42,813 nt of DNA from Clostridiaceae bacterium (GTDB lineage Bacteria; Bacillota; Clostridia; Saccharofermentanales; Fastidiosipilaceae): assembly GCA_012800515.1 (NCBI GenBank), contig JAAZJE010000008.1, positions 1 to 42,813 on the forward strand, written 5' to 3'. Under the pieces are notes generated by a model. That model saw only the letters and a program-made list of their open reading frames with translations, was not told the DNA's origin and did not search any database. Of this stretch, positions 14,989 through 23,818 are shown in pieces (position 1 is the stretch's first letter; each line of letters starts with the position of its first letter). The position numbers and the translations under genes are program-made.

Positions 14989-15819
14989 TCAACGCCAATG
15001 CGGCGATTTTTCAATATACTCCCGATCTGCGAAGAGTATGTCATCCGGGATGTCGTGGTGCAGAATCGGCAGATCCTGTTCCCGGACATTGTTCGCATAC
15101 CATTCCTGCCAAATAAACTGACCGAATCTCTGCCGGGGAACGGCAAGGCTAACCCGCTCAAAAACACAAAAGTCGGGGTTATCGATCACCTCTCCCGGTA
15201 TAATACCTTCCGGATAGAATTCCGGATGGGCAGGCAGTATGGTCAAGCTTCGGCTCTTCTTTTGACGATTCAGCAGACTGCGCCGCCGTTCCCAAAGCAT
15301 TTCTATTTCGGTTCGATTCTGAGCGCCATATATTCCCGTGCCCTGCATCAGTTCCCGCCTCACGGCCTGCTGTAATGCCTCCTGGCGCTTCAAATAACGA
15401 CGCAGGAACATACCGCGCGCCGCCGCGCCGTCGGGAACGCTGTCCAGCGGAATAATGTCGATAAAGACCCCCTGATGGATCGGAAATTCCCCCTCCCAGG
15501 CCGCCTCGTATACCGTTCCGTCACGACGAAGACGACAGCCGGGCAAGGCATAAAGCGCCGGACAATCCTCCAGCTCCGGATCCTGAAAATGCACCGGTTC
15601 GCCGGTAAAAAGACCGTTCCGCGCCGCGGTAACAAATTCATCATAAATCTCGCGGCGCATACCCATGCGCACGGTAGGCGGCAGGCCGAATGTGCCGGCC
15701 TTGCTGAACATTTCTTCCGGCGGCGGATTGAGCCACAGAATTTGTCGACCGATCCGTTCGGTCGCGGCCACAGCCGAGAGCATCAGCCTGAGTCGAACCG
15801 TATCGATGTCGTTAAGCAA
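14989..15819 (-). CDS. LicD-like protein lacking the usual acidic motif
   Basis: 276 residues from TTG 15819, with GAGGAGG six bases upstream and an 8-base overlap with the flavoprotein gene; no alternative ATG fits better. MGMRREIYDEF (52-62) and QGVFIDIIPLDSVPD (116-130) match the LicD/nucleotidyltransferase-like family that attaches phosphocholine or other phospho-groups to glycans. The canonical block just before the first of these, GTLLGAVRH followed by PWDDDID, is absent and replaced by AGTFGLPPTV. The key aspartates of the family are therefore missing, and the protein may be inactive, use another reaction or have a regulatory role. Adjacent glf supports a role in surface glycan decoration. 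The family call is moderate. Confidence 0.65.
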   Translation of the reverse strand: MLNDIDTVRLRLMLSAVAATERIGRQILWLNPPPEEMFSKAGTFGLPPTVRMGMRREIYDEFVTAARNGLFTGEPVHFQDPELEDCPALYALPGCRLRRDGTVYEAAWEGEFPIHQGVFIDIIPLDSVPDGAAARGMFLRRYLKRQEALQQAVRRELMQGTGIYGAQNRTEIEMLWERRRSLLNRQKKSRSLTILPAHPEFYPEGIIPGEVIDNPDFCVFERVSLAVPRQRFGQFIWQEWYANNVREQDLPILHHDIPDDILFADREYIEKSPHWR

Positions 15820-17182
15820 TGCCAGCCTCCTCTCTCATACCTCTATCCGGGAAAAACCTGCGAATTCCCCGCGCCACCGCCGTTGCGGAAGCAAAGGCCC
15901 AATGCAGATTATAACCTCCGCACAGACCCGTAACATCAAGCAACTCTCCGCAAACAAATAGGCCGGAACCGGTCTTTGCCTCCAAGCTGGCGGAGAACTG
16001 TCCCAGCTTTAAACCGCCGATCGCGGTTTGAGCCGTGGCCATATCCGTTACCGCTATTATAGGACAAGTCAGCCCCAATATGAGTCTCCTCACCTCGTCA
16101 ATGAAATCCGGCAGTAGTTCGCCCAACTTTATGCGACTCAATATCTCCCACTTAGTCGCCTTTTCGTCCTCTGTTTCTTTACGCCGCAACTTATCCGGCG
16201 CTACTGTCGTCAGAGCCAGAGTGCAAAGATATTGCCGCAGTTTTTCCGGCAAAATCCCGGCAAAGGCCTCGGTAAGCGGACGCTCCGCCCGATGCACATA
16301 TTCGGAATGAAGCAGCTTTTCCAATTCTCTTTCCGGACGCTTCGGCCAAAAATTCAGTCGCAATTCCGGCTGATACTGCGTCATATACGGCGAAATGGCA
16401 CCAGCCACATTCAGAATCGGGATACCGGACAGGCCGTACTCGGTGAACAGAATTTCCCCGGTTTCCGCATAAATAATCTTCCCGTCGAGCGGACGGTCGT
16501 ACACCGATACCGCTGCTTGGACGCGGGTTCCGGCCAGGCGTCTGGCCGGATTGGCCAGCTTTAGGCGCGCCAGAGCCGGTGCAAACGGTCGTCCCATTCT
16601 CAGACCCGCACTCTCCCACAGTTCGGCGAGATTTTGCCAGCCGCTCAAATTGGGATCGGCCGGCCCACCGATTGCTATGACAACACAGGTAGCGCTATAA
16701 GATGCTCCGGAATCGGTACGGAGCGTATAGCCGGTACAGCCCGGTTGCGGGGCTTGCAGTTTCACAATTCGTGCCGGCTGTTCGATAACTATATTGGTAG
16801 AAAAAGCCGCATCGCGGAGCGTCAGTTGCAAAGACAGAGCCTGCAGACTGAGCGGATAAATCCGCCCGTCGATTGCGGTACAGGCCAGACCCAGATCAGC
16901 CATACGGCGTTGCAGGTCATTTGGAGTCAGTCCGGCCAAGACTTTTTCGATAATTCCCCGTGCCGCCGGATCGTTCCGGTCATAGAAATAATGATCCGCA
17001 TTTACTTCAACAGCGGAAAGATTGCCGCGCCCGTTGCCCGTCGCGGTCAGTTTGCGTCCGAGAATTTCCTGTTGTTCAAACAGGATCACTCGCAGATCGG
17101 TCTCGCGCAAATATGAGCACAAGAAAAGTCCGGCCGCGCCGCCACCGATTATCGCCACATCAAATAACCCAGTCTCCGGCAT
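15812..17182 (-). CDS. NAD(P)/FAD-dependent oxidoreductase, HI0933/BaiN family
   Basis: 456 residues from ATG 17182. The N-terminal FAD motif VAIIGGGAAGLFL (9-21) is followed by EILGRKLTATGNGRGNLS (40-57), the signature of the HI0933-like flavoprotein family. The C-terminal region has TDMATAQTAIGGLKLGQF and LFVCGELLDVTGLCGGYNLHWAFASA, which is also typical. Members include proteins annotated as aminoacetone oxidases and the bile-acid reductase BaiN, but most have no proven reaction. A soluble cytoplasmic location is expected. It overlaps the LicD-like start by 8 bases and begins 10 bases after the DUF5711-like gene. The function in this operon is unknown. Confidence 0.88.
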   Translation of the reverse strand: MPETGLFDVAIIGGGAAGLFLCSYLRETDLRVILFEQQEILGRKLTATGNGRGNLSAVEVNADHYFYDRNDPAARGIIEKVLAGLTPNDLQRRMADLGLACTAIDGRIYPLSLQALSLQLTLRDAAFSTNIVIEQPARIVKLQAPQPGCTGYTLRTDSGASYSATCVVIAIGGPADPNLSGWQNLAELWESAGLRMGRPFAPALARLKLANPARRLAGTRVQAAVSVYDRPLDGKIIYAETGEILFTEYGLSGIPILNVAGAISPYMTQYQPELRLNFWPKRPERELEKLLHSEYVHRAERPLTEAFAGILPEKLRQYLCTLALTTVAPDKLRRKETEDEKATKWEILSRIKLGELLPDFIDEVRRLILGLTCPIIAVTDMATAQTAIGGLKLGQFSASLEAKTGSGLFVCGELLDVTGLCGGYNLHWAFASATAVARGIRRFFPDRGMREEAGIA

Positions 17183-17192
17183 ACGACACCGT

Positions 17193-18458
17193 CTAGCGCA
17201 CGACTAAAATCCGCACTGCCTTATCCATTACACATATTGCATTGCCGCCGGAATCCACCCGACAGGCCAGAATTTCTCCCTCGAGATTGTATTCATCGGC
17301 AACATTCGGTCGGGAAACATCAATGCGCCGCAAGAGATTCGCCTGAGTCAGGACAACGAATTTTCCGCCGTTAGTAACCTGTCCGGGCAACTCACCCAGC
17401 GGCAGTCCCCTATTCAGCAAATCACGGGTCTGCTGAGCCGGCGTCGAACCGGTCGGCACCACTGTGATGGTTTCGGGCAACTTGATGCCGGCAAAGGAGG
17501 GTGTACCGTTCATCTCGGCACGGGCAACGAACCAGAAAGTGTCGCCGTTAATTCCGGCCGAATCAAAGCCGGCCGACTCGAGCCAATCATAGCTGATATT
17601 GTTACGAATAAGGCAAACATGGCGCGGCGAAACCGCGACCAGATTGTCCTCTCCATACGGATAAAGCAACAGATAAGGTTCCCGCGGCTCGGGGCGATAT
17701 TGGGCGACAATGCGCTCACGGGCCGAACGCGTAACGTCGAGGCAGGTTATCAAAGGTGTTGCCGGTACGTTGGCGGTATTGTACATGCTGACGAAGAGGC
17801 GGTCACCGGCGGAATTAAAGGCACTTGTCAAAATAAATCCGGACTTGCGATTGTCCCGCAGAGTCCAGTCAAAGATCAACTGACCTTCCGCATCCAGCAC
17901 CCGCAATACGCCGCGAGTGCCGAATTCATTAAGAACCAGGGCTATATTGCCGTTACCGCCCAGCGAGGCCGCCGCAATGACCTGGTCGGTTCGACCCGAA
18001 TACTGTAAATTCCGCTCGCGAAACACATAATAGCTGTGATTCTCGTAATCAAAGACCAGACCATAATCACCTTTTCTAACAAATTCCGGCTGACTCAGAC
18101 TAACATCGACGGAACCCTCGACTTTACCGTCCAGATTCAGAAATTCCAACTTGTCCGCACTGATGCGCAGGAGCAGATTATCCGTAAAGGGACGCAGACA
18201 CTCCGCTTCCGCCAGGGATAGATTGAAGCCGCCTTCGCCGATATAATCGCCGGGCTCAATTTGTAACGGATCTTTCTGCATATCGGGCAGGCGATACAGC
18301 ACCACTAAGGCGACCAGAAACAGAAAAAGCAACACGACCACCAGGATCGCCACGCCGCGGCGACCGGCAGTCGGGCTCACCGGCGGACGACCGGTCGATC
18401 GACTGTTTCTGTTTCCCCCGCTTTTTTGAACCGGAGGCCTAGTTCTCCGGGAAGTCAT
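17193..18458 (-). CDS. Membrane-anchored DUF5711-like beta-propeller protein
   Basis: 421 residues from ATG 18458, overlapping the DUF4340 gene by 20 bases. A basic, Pro/Ser-rich N-terminus (1-33) is followed by one membrane helix (about 34-53, AILVVVLLFLFLVALVVLY) and a ~365-residue outside region rich in short beta repeats, as in seven-bladed propellers. Repeats can be seen around LEFLNLDG, RVLDAEGQLIFDW, ITCLDVTRS and LRRIDVSRP. The architecture matches the clostridial family DUF5711, from memory. It may act as a scaffold or sensor next to the Gld-like transporter. Catalytic residues are not apparent. Confidence 0.7.
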   Translation of the reverse strand: MTSRRTRPPVQKSGGNRNSRSTGRPPVSPTAGRRGVAILVVVLLFLFLVALVVLYRLPDMQKDPLQIEPGDYIGEGGFNLSLAEAECLRPFTDNLLLRISADKLEFLNLDGKVEGSVDVSLSQPEFVRKGDYGLVFDYENHSYYVFRERNLQYSGRTDQVIAAASLGGNGNIALVLNEFGTRGVLRVLDAEGQLIFDWTLRDNRKSGFILTSAFNSAGDRLFVSMYNTANVPATPLITCLDVTRSARERIVAQYRPEPREPYLLLYPYGEDNLVAVSPRHVCLIRNNISYDWLESAGFDSAGINGDTFWFVARAEMNGTPSFAGIKLPETITVVPTGSTPAQQTRDLLNRGLPLGELPGQVTNGGKFVVLTQANLLRRIDVSRPNVADEYNLEGEILACRVDSGGNAICVMDKAVRILVVR

Positions 18459-20052
18459 AAACTCCGTCCACCGCCTTCTCCATCGCAGTCAACAGGCGCT
18501 CCGTTGCCGGATACAGACCGAGCGTAGAAGCGCGTTGATCCGTTAAATTGGATGCATTGTAGTACATTCCTATGTACTCATCGTCAACCACCATAAAATA
18601 TGAATGTTCGTCGCGCTTGTACAGTTTTACATCCTTATCGGGGTCGCCGTTTCGATGTTCGTAATGGAAGTGGAAATCAGGTGCGGCGCTCAGATCCGGC
18701 TCGTTTTCCAAATCCAAGCCGTCGGCAAGAATGCCGATAATCGCCGTATACCATTCTTTGAAGTAAGACTTATCTCTGCTGCTTGTGACATTGGCATCCG
18801 CGCCGTTGAGGATGAAATTTTCCTCCAAAGTATCGTCTTTCTCCTCCTCTTTGGGGGTCGGGACAAAAATCTCGGCCACATAAGTATTGCCGTCATAGGT
18901 CGCGGTTAGCTTTTTGACGTGGAAAATACCCTGCAGAGCCGCCCAGCGGTCGAACAAACGTTCCGGGCTCACATCCAAATTCGCCGTGGCGTCGGAGGAC
19001 ACCCGGAAAACCGCATCGTTATTACTGGCGATCGCATAGAAATTTCCGTCGCCGGAAGCATCGCCGATTTTAATCTCCAGGCTTCGGCTGCCGTCGGTCA
19101 GAACGATGCTATAGGCCGGGTCATTCAGACCATAGCGCGCCAAATCGGACGGGTTATACTCGACAAAATTGACGGCGGAAAGATTAATCAGTTGCGACAC
19201 CAAAGTTTGCAGATTATCGACGTCGACCTTGCGCTCCATGGGACGCAAAGCATCCCAATACAGGGCAATCTGCCCCTCCGTCTTGTAATGCTCATCGGAC
19301 TTTCGGTCGTTCGGATCGGCCGGCGTAGGATCATAGGGGTGTGCCCGGGCGACAAAATCGAACTGGTCCGCTTTTCGTTTCAGCTCAATCGTTGCCCAAT
19401 CCTCGACCGGGAAAGGAATGATTTTCTTGTCCAAATAATCCAATATCGAGTTCTGCATTCTGTCGACAACCGAAGTAACCGTACAGACACGGGAGTTGCT
19501 CGCATCGCGGGCGTAGAACTGACTGGCTCCGGGGACCTCCTTACCGATCAACACCTCGTGCTTGTTACCGTTTTTGAGAGTGTAGATAATCCTATTTTTT
19601 GAACTCTCCAGGCCGAATTGTGCCAGATTATCGGAATTATCCGTGATCTCCTGCACGTTCGATACCACCAACAGACCCTCCGCCGTTGACTTAAGAAGAG
19701 ATTCGTTAACGCGGGCATCCTCATAGCCCTGCAAAGTCCAGGCGACATCCGGTTGCGGAGTCGGGCGCGGAGTCGGCGAAGCAGTCGCGGCCGGGTTCGT
19801 GGCCACCGGCGGTAAAGTCGGCTGATATGACGATGCCAGGTAAACCAGATGATTGTCGCCGTAAAAGACTTCGATGCTACGCACCTCTTCTTTCTTAACC
19901 TGAAGCACCGGAGCACGCTGTTCCGAGCTTAGGGTCGTGCCAGTCGTCTGCTTCGGCTTGCCGCCCAGGTTGAAGACGGATACCAAAGTCAAGGCGACTA
20001 TGAGCACGGCCAAAACGACCGACAAAATGATGATCTTGCGCTTTTGTTTCAT
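18439..20052 (-). CDS. DUF4340 protein, accessory to Gld-like ABC transporter
   Basis: 537 residues from ATG 20052; an in-frame GTG at 20061 is an alternative with a plausible AAAGG site. One N-terminal membrane helix (about 8-28) precedes a large extracellular part with a Thr/Pro/Ala spacer around residue 85 (ATASPTPRPTPQPDVAW). Two repeats of the DUF4340 type can be recognised: NLAQFGLESSKNRIIYTLKNG with VLIGKEV, and DLARYGLNDPAYSIVLTDGS with IKIGDAS. DUF4340 proteins are nearly always encoded next to GldG-like genes and their ABC partners, as here. The molecular role is not established. The 3' end overlaps the next gene by 20 bases. Confidence 0.85.
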   Translation of the reverse strand: MKQKRKIIILSVVLAVLIVALTLVSVFNLGGKPKQTTGTTLSSEQRAPVLQVKKEEVRSIEVFYGDNHLVYLASSYQPTLPPVATNPAATASPTPRPTPQPDVAWTLQGYEDARVNESLLKSTAEGLLVVSNVQEITDNSDNLAQFGLESSKNRIIYTLKNGNKHEVLIGKEVPGASQFYARDASNSRVCTVTSVVDRMQNSILDYLDKKIIPFPVEDWATIELKRKADQFDFVARAHPYDPTPADPNDRKSDEHYKTEGQIALYWDALRPMERKVDVDNLQTLVSQLINLSAVNFVEYNPSDLARYGLNDPAYSIVLTDGSRSLEIKIGDASGDGNFYAIASNNDAVFRVSSDATANLDVSPERLFDRWAALQGIFHVKKLTATYDGNTYVAEIFVPTPKEEEKDDTLEENFILNGADANVTSSRDKSYFKEWYTAIIGILADGLDLENEPDLSAAPDFHFHYEHRNGDPDKDVKLYKRDEHSYFMVVDDEYIGMYYNASNLTDQRASTLGLYPATERLLTAMEKAVDGVYDFPEN

Positions 20053-20074
20053 GATTCGCACTCACCGCCTTTCG

Positions 20075-21832
20075 TTACAGGCGCTTGCGGCGCGAGCGGA
20101 CCACCAGACCGATAATCAGTAGGACCAACGGTATTACCAGTGCCGACAGTGAAGCAACGAGGTTAATCACCGAGGTATTGTTATAATTTATAGAGTAAGA
20201 TACCAGCGGCTTGGTCTGAATATACATTTGCGTATTAGTTGACTCGGAACGTCCCAACCAGGAGGCTGCGTAGTAGAAAGTACCGGTATTGATGATATTC
20301 GGCGACAGGCCCAGCGTCGAGTCGGTCAGCCAGCTGTCATTACCGCTGATGACAGCCCGAGCGCCTTTGGTAACACTCTTACCGTCCACACGACCCATAT
20401 TTTCACTCGACATGACTATCGACTGTCTGCCCTCATCCGAGATCCGCTCCTTATCGCCGTCCAATTCGAGAGTTCCTCTGGGCGAGGTCACGATGACAGC
20501 CTCGGTTGTAATCCAATCGCGGGCATTATTGCCGGCGATAATCGAGCGCGACGGCCCGGTCATATAGAGAGCGTTCTCAATCTGATCGTCATAGATCGAG
20601 CTGCGCTCCAGCGTCGCCAGGAACACGTACGGATCATTGTATTCCGCCCGACCGGTATTGGGATTATAGCGCGGCAGACGCCAGTCTTGATTCTCTTCCC
20701 TAATCCGATCACCGGTAATTTGCAGGTTAAAGACATCCAGAAGCAGGGAATTAAAATTAACGAAGGTCTGAATATTCGGCTCCGTCGTAATAAACAGAGA
20801 GCCGCCGCGGTTCAGGTAGTCCTTGTAGGAATGTACCTCATCGCTGGAAATATCATATTGGGGATTGAAAAGTATCAATACCGTTGCGTCATCGGGAATC
20901 GGTTGGCCGGTCGAAGTGTTGAGACTCTTCACGTCGAAGTTATTGTTTACCAGCAAGGAGTTCAACAACGAGTATTTTTCGTCAACCGGAGTCTCGTTAT
21001 GTCCGGAAACAAAATATACGACCGGGATATTCGTGGTCGAAACATATTTGATCGCGCCGCTGATCTGCGCCTCGGCCTGATAGGCCACGGGAATGGTCTG
21101 CATGTACTGTTGGTTGAATTCGTATTTTACCAGCGAGCCGGCGGGCACTACCTTGAGCCGATTATTGCTCTTATTCCTCACAACCAGATTTCCCTCGGCC
21201 AGGCTCTGCAGACCACTGGGATCGATTTCCTTGACCAGATCGGGATTTCTGATAATGTCCGCATAGCGGATCGTCAGACGCTCGCCGGAATTGAGTTTGT
21301 ACTGATTCAACAGGTCGGGAACAAAGGCCAGTGATACCTTGCTGATGCGCCGCAAATACCCCGGGAATGCATCTTCGGTAGTCAAAATGACAATCTCTAA
21401 ATCGTCCTCCAGGCCGCTCAGCAGTTCCAGCGAAGCTTTGTCCAGGGTAAAGCTCTTATTGGCGGTCCAATCCCATTTCCATTCCTGTCCTACGCCCTCG
21501 AGTGCCAGATTCAGAACCAGAACTATCGCTATAACAATAATAATCGTCAATGTTGAAAAGCGACCCAAGCGCTTATTGCGCTTGTCGACTTCCCGCCCTC
21601 TCGCCTTTCGTGCGGCCTTCCTGCCGGAGCGCTTCCGCTCCTCGATTTCAGGTTTCTCCTCGATTTCGCTCTCAGGCTCCGCGGTAACGGGAGTTTCCGC
21701 CGCTGCGTCTGCGGCTTCCGCAGTTTCCGCAAGATTCTGATCTACGACCGATTCTGTCTGAGTGATGTTGTCGAAAGAGGCGGATTCTTTGTCCGCGACC
21801 GGCTTTATAATATTTTCCAACTTAAACAACAT
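20075..21832 (-). CDS. GldG-like ABC-associated transmembrane protein
   Basis: 585 residues from ATG 21832, with GGAGG eight bases upstream. The N-terminus (1-85) is acidic then strongly basic and probably cytoplasmic. A membrane helix (about 92-115) and a C-terminal helix (about 555-578) followed by RSRRKRL frame a ~440-residue outside domain. That domain has the GldG/ABC_transp_aux features YFVSGHNETPVDEKYSLL, DVKSLNTS, LILFNPQYDISSDE and LNRGGSLFITTEP. In gliding Bacteroidota GldG forms an ABC complex with GldA and GldF; in Bacillota the related set has no known gliding role. It is encoded directly after the permease and ATPase genes. Confidence 0.88.
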   Translation of the reverse strand: MLFKLENIIKPVADKESASFDNITQTESVVDQNLAETAEAADAAAETPVTAEPESEIEEKPEIEERKRSGRKAARKARGREVDKRNKRLGRFSTLTIIIVIAIVLVLNLALEGVGQEWKWDWTANKSFTLDKASLELLSGLEDDLEIVILTTEDAFPGYLRRISKVSLAFVPDLLNQYKLNSGERLTIRYADIIRNPDLVKEIDPSGLQSLAEGNLVVRNKSNNRLKVVPAGSLVKYEFNQQYMQTIPVAYQAEAQISGAIKYVSTTNIPVVYFVSGHNETPVDEKYSLLNSLLVNNNFDVKSLNTSTGQPIPDDATVLILFNPQYDISSDEVHSYKDYLNRGGSLFITTEPNIQTFVNFNSLLLDVFNLQITGDRIREENQDWRLPRYNPNTGRAEYNDPYVFLATLERSSIYDDQIENALYMTGPSRSIIAGNNARDWITTEAVIVTSPRGTLELDGDKERISDEGRQSIVMSSENMGRVDGKSVTKGARAVISGNDSWLTDSTLGLSPNIINTGTFYYAASWLGRSESTNTQMYIQTKPLVSYSINYNNTSVINLVASLSALVIPLVLLIIGLVVRSRRKRL

Positions 21833-21860
21833 AAGTAATACCTCCGTCTATGCCTGCACG

Positions 21861-22649
21861 CTATTTCTGAGTCCAGCGCCGCTTTTCGATTGCGCGGGTG
21901 GTAAAGAATAGGAACAGGAACGCATAACTGAGCAGGAAGATAAACGGCAGAATGGAGAATACACCCTCCGTGTAGGTCGCCACTCGGTTGGACGGGGTCA
22001 ACCAACTGATCGCCTTCTCCACCGCGGCGCCGGCATCAATCGCGCCCTGCGACTTGATCACATTCGCAAAGTCGATGGCGCCCAGGAAAGTGGTGATGAA
22101 AGACCCGACCATCTGGGCGAAAGTATCCATCAGGATAAAGAGGAAAAAGACAACGACCGATACCACCGCGGCCACGACCTGGTTTTCGGCGATGGCGGAG
22201 AAGAAGGTTCCGATTGCAATGTAGGCCATGGCGGTTAGGTAAAGGGCGATAAATGTCGACCAGTCCGCGGGATGGATCCTGCCGCCCATCAGATATCCGA
22301 TCAGCATATGCAGCCAAATCGAAGAGGTCATGAGCAGGAACATTGTGCAGGCGGCGAGATACTTGCCCATAACGATTTCCCAGACCGAGGCCGGAGACGT
22401 GTAGAGCAGGACTTCTGTGCCGTTACGGCGCTCCTCGGTAAATATTTTCATGGTCAAGATCGGAATAAACATGACAAAGAGCGACTGCATGAATTGCATC
22501 TCGCCCGCCATGAAAAAGCCGCGGGCCAATAGGTTGATTGAGAAATAAAAACTGCTCAGTCCGAAAAATATCGCTATCAGAACCCAGCCTGTTGCCGATT
22601 TAAAGTAGGATAGCAGTTCACGCTGAAAAATTGCTTCTAGACGCTTCAT
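21861..22649 (-). CDS. ABC-2 type permease, GldF-like
   Basis: 262 residues from ATG 22649, with GAGAGG six bases upstream. Six hydrophobic segments are visible, starting at GWVLIAIFFGLSSFYFSINL. The segment MQSLFVMFIPILTMKIFTEE followed by RRNGTEVLLYTSPASVWEIVMGK is characteristic of GldF/NosY-like ABC-2 permeases. It should form the membrane channel with the ATPase encoded 12 bases upstream and work with the GldG-like and DUF4340 proteins. The exported substrate is unknown. Confidence 0.9.
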   Translation of the reverse strand: MKRLEAIFQRELLSYFKSATGWVLIAIFFGLSSFYFSINLLARGFFMAGEMQFMQSLFVMFIPILTMKIFTEERRNGTEVLLYTSPASVWEIVMGKYLAACTMFLLMTSSIWLHMLIGYLMGGRIHPADWSTFIALYLTAMAYIAIGTFFSAIAENQVVAAVVSVVVFFLFILMDTFAQMVGSFITTFLGAIDFANVIKSQGAIDAGAAVEKAISWLTPSNRVATYTEGVFSILPFIFLLSYAFLFLFFTTRAIEKRRWTQK

Positions 22650-22661
22650 ATTGAACCTCTC

Positions 22662-23654
22662 TTATGCATTGCCTATATTCGCGTTCTGAGCCGTAGCGAT
22701 ATCGTCGGGCGATGCCGGAGCTCCGCCCGTGACTCGGAGGAAGATGTCCTCCAGAGTCGGCTCAACGGAACGCATCGCCAAAATAGGCCAGGCCATGCGT
22801 GACATTTCGTAGAAAACAGCTCGCCGCACGTCGCGTCCCTCGACCGCCTCAATGTGAAAAAATGCTACTGTTGTGCCTGGCTTAGCGGGCATCTGCGTTA
22901 CATTTTTTACACCGTCGATCTGACGCAATTTGGGTAGCGCCTGCCGAGCCGGGGCATCAACCGCGATTTCTATATCCTCAGCCGTCTCGGTATAGCCGGA
23001 CAGGGAGGAGACAGGACCGACATTGACGATCTTGCCGCGATTGATAATTATTGCCCGGTCGCAAACCGCGCTGACCTCAGGAAGAATATGTGAACTCAGG
23101 ATAATCGTGTGGGATTTGCCGAGTTCCTTGATCAGATTACGTACATCGATAATCTGGCGCGGATCCAAGCCGTTCGTCGGCTCGTCAAGAACCAGAACCG
23201 CCGGCCGACCGACCAGTGCCTGAGCCAGGCCGACCCTCTGACGGTAGCCCTTGGACAGGTTGCCGATCAGCCGATCCATCACATCCGTGATCCAGACTCG
23301 CTTCATAATGATCGATAAATGTTCCGCCTGATCATGCTTCGGAACGCCTTTCAGGTTGCAGACAAAGCGCAGATACTCCAACACAGTCATGTCCAGATAT
23401 AGAGGAGGATGCTCCGGCAGATAGCCGATATGTGAGCGTGCCTCCGCCGGTTCCTCCAAGATATCATAACCGTTTACTTTGACCACACCTGACGTTGCCG
23501 AAATGTAACCGGTAAGAATGTTCATCGTTGTCGTCTTACCGGCTCCGTTCGGTCCCAAAAAACCGAGAATTTCTCCTTCCTCAACACGGAAGGTAATGTC
23601 ATCCACGGCTTTGTTGTCGCCATAGTATTTGACCAGATTGTTGATCTCTATCAT
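22662..23654 (-). CDS. ABC transporter ATP-binding protein, GldA-like
   Basis: 330 residues from ATG 23654, with GGAGG ten bases upstream. Walker A GFLGPNGAGKTTT (31-43), Q-loop region GYLPEHPPLYLDM, signature NLSKGYRQRVGLAQAL, in which LSKGY replaces the usual LSGGQ as is common in this subgroup, Walker B VLVLDEPTNGLD and switch His in LSSHILPE. The C-terminal ~100 residues form the short regulatory extension of GldA/YhaQ-type ATPases. First gene of a probable 11-gene unit, preceded by a good sigma-A type promoter (23724-23752). Confidence 0.92.
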   Translation of the reverse strand: MIEINNLVKYYGDNKAVDDITFRVEEGEILGFLGPNGAGKTTTMNILTGYISATSGVVKVNGYDILEEPAEARSHIGYLPEHPPLYLDMTVLEYLRFVCNLKGVPKHDQAEHLSIIMKRVWITDVMDRLIGNLSKGYRQRVGLAQALVGRPAVLVLDEPTNGLDPRQIIDVRNLIKELGKSHTIILSSHILPEVSAVCDRAIIINRGKIVNVGPVSSLSGYTETAEDIEIAVDAPARQALPKLRQIDGVKNVTQMPAKPGTTVAFFHIEAVEGRDVRRAVFYEMSRMAWPILAMRSVEPTLEDIFLRVTGGAPASPDDIATAQNANIGNA

Positions 23655-23723
23655 ATCGGTTGGGCCTCCATTTTAAGCTAAACATAGTCACACTATTCCC
23701 AGCCCCGTAGGGAATACCAGTGT

Positions 23724-23752
23724 ATTATAGCGCATGCACCCCGGATCGCCAA
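23724..23752 (-). promoter_or_regulatory. Sigma-A type promoter of the Gld-like ABC/glycan unit
   Basis: On the - strand TTGGCG (23747-23752), a 17-base spacer, then TATAAT (23724-23729). The start of the ATPase gene is 70 bases downstream. The predicted 5' leader contains the inverted repeat ATTCCC (23695-23700)/GGGAAT (23710-23715), which could be an operator or a leader hairpin. Confidence 0.65.
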
Positions 23753-23818
23753 ATTAGCTTGCTTTAATGGTGGCAAAGTTCAACTTAGCCGGAGCCGTCC
23801 GAACATTTTCCGCTAATC

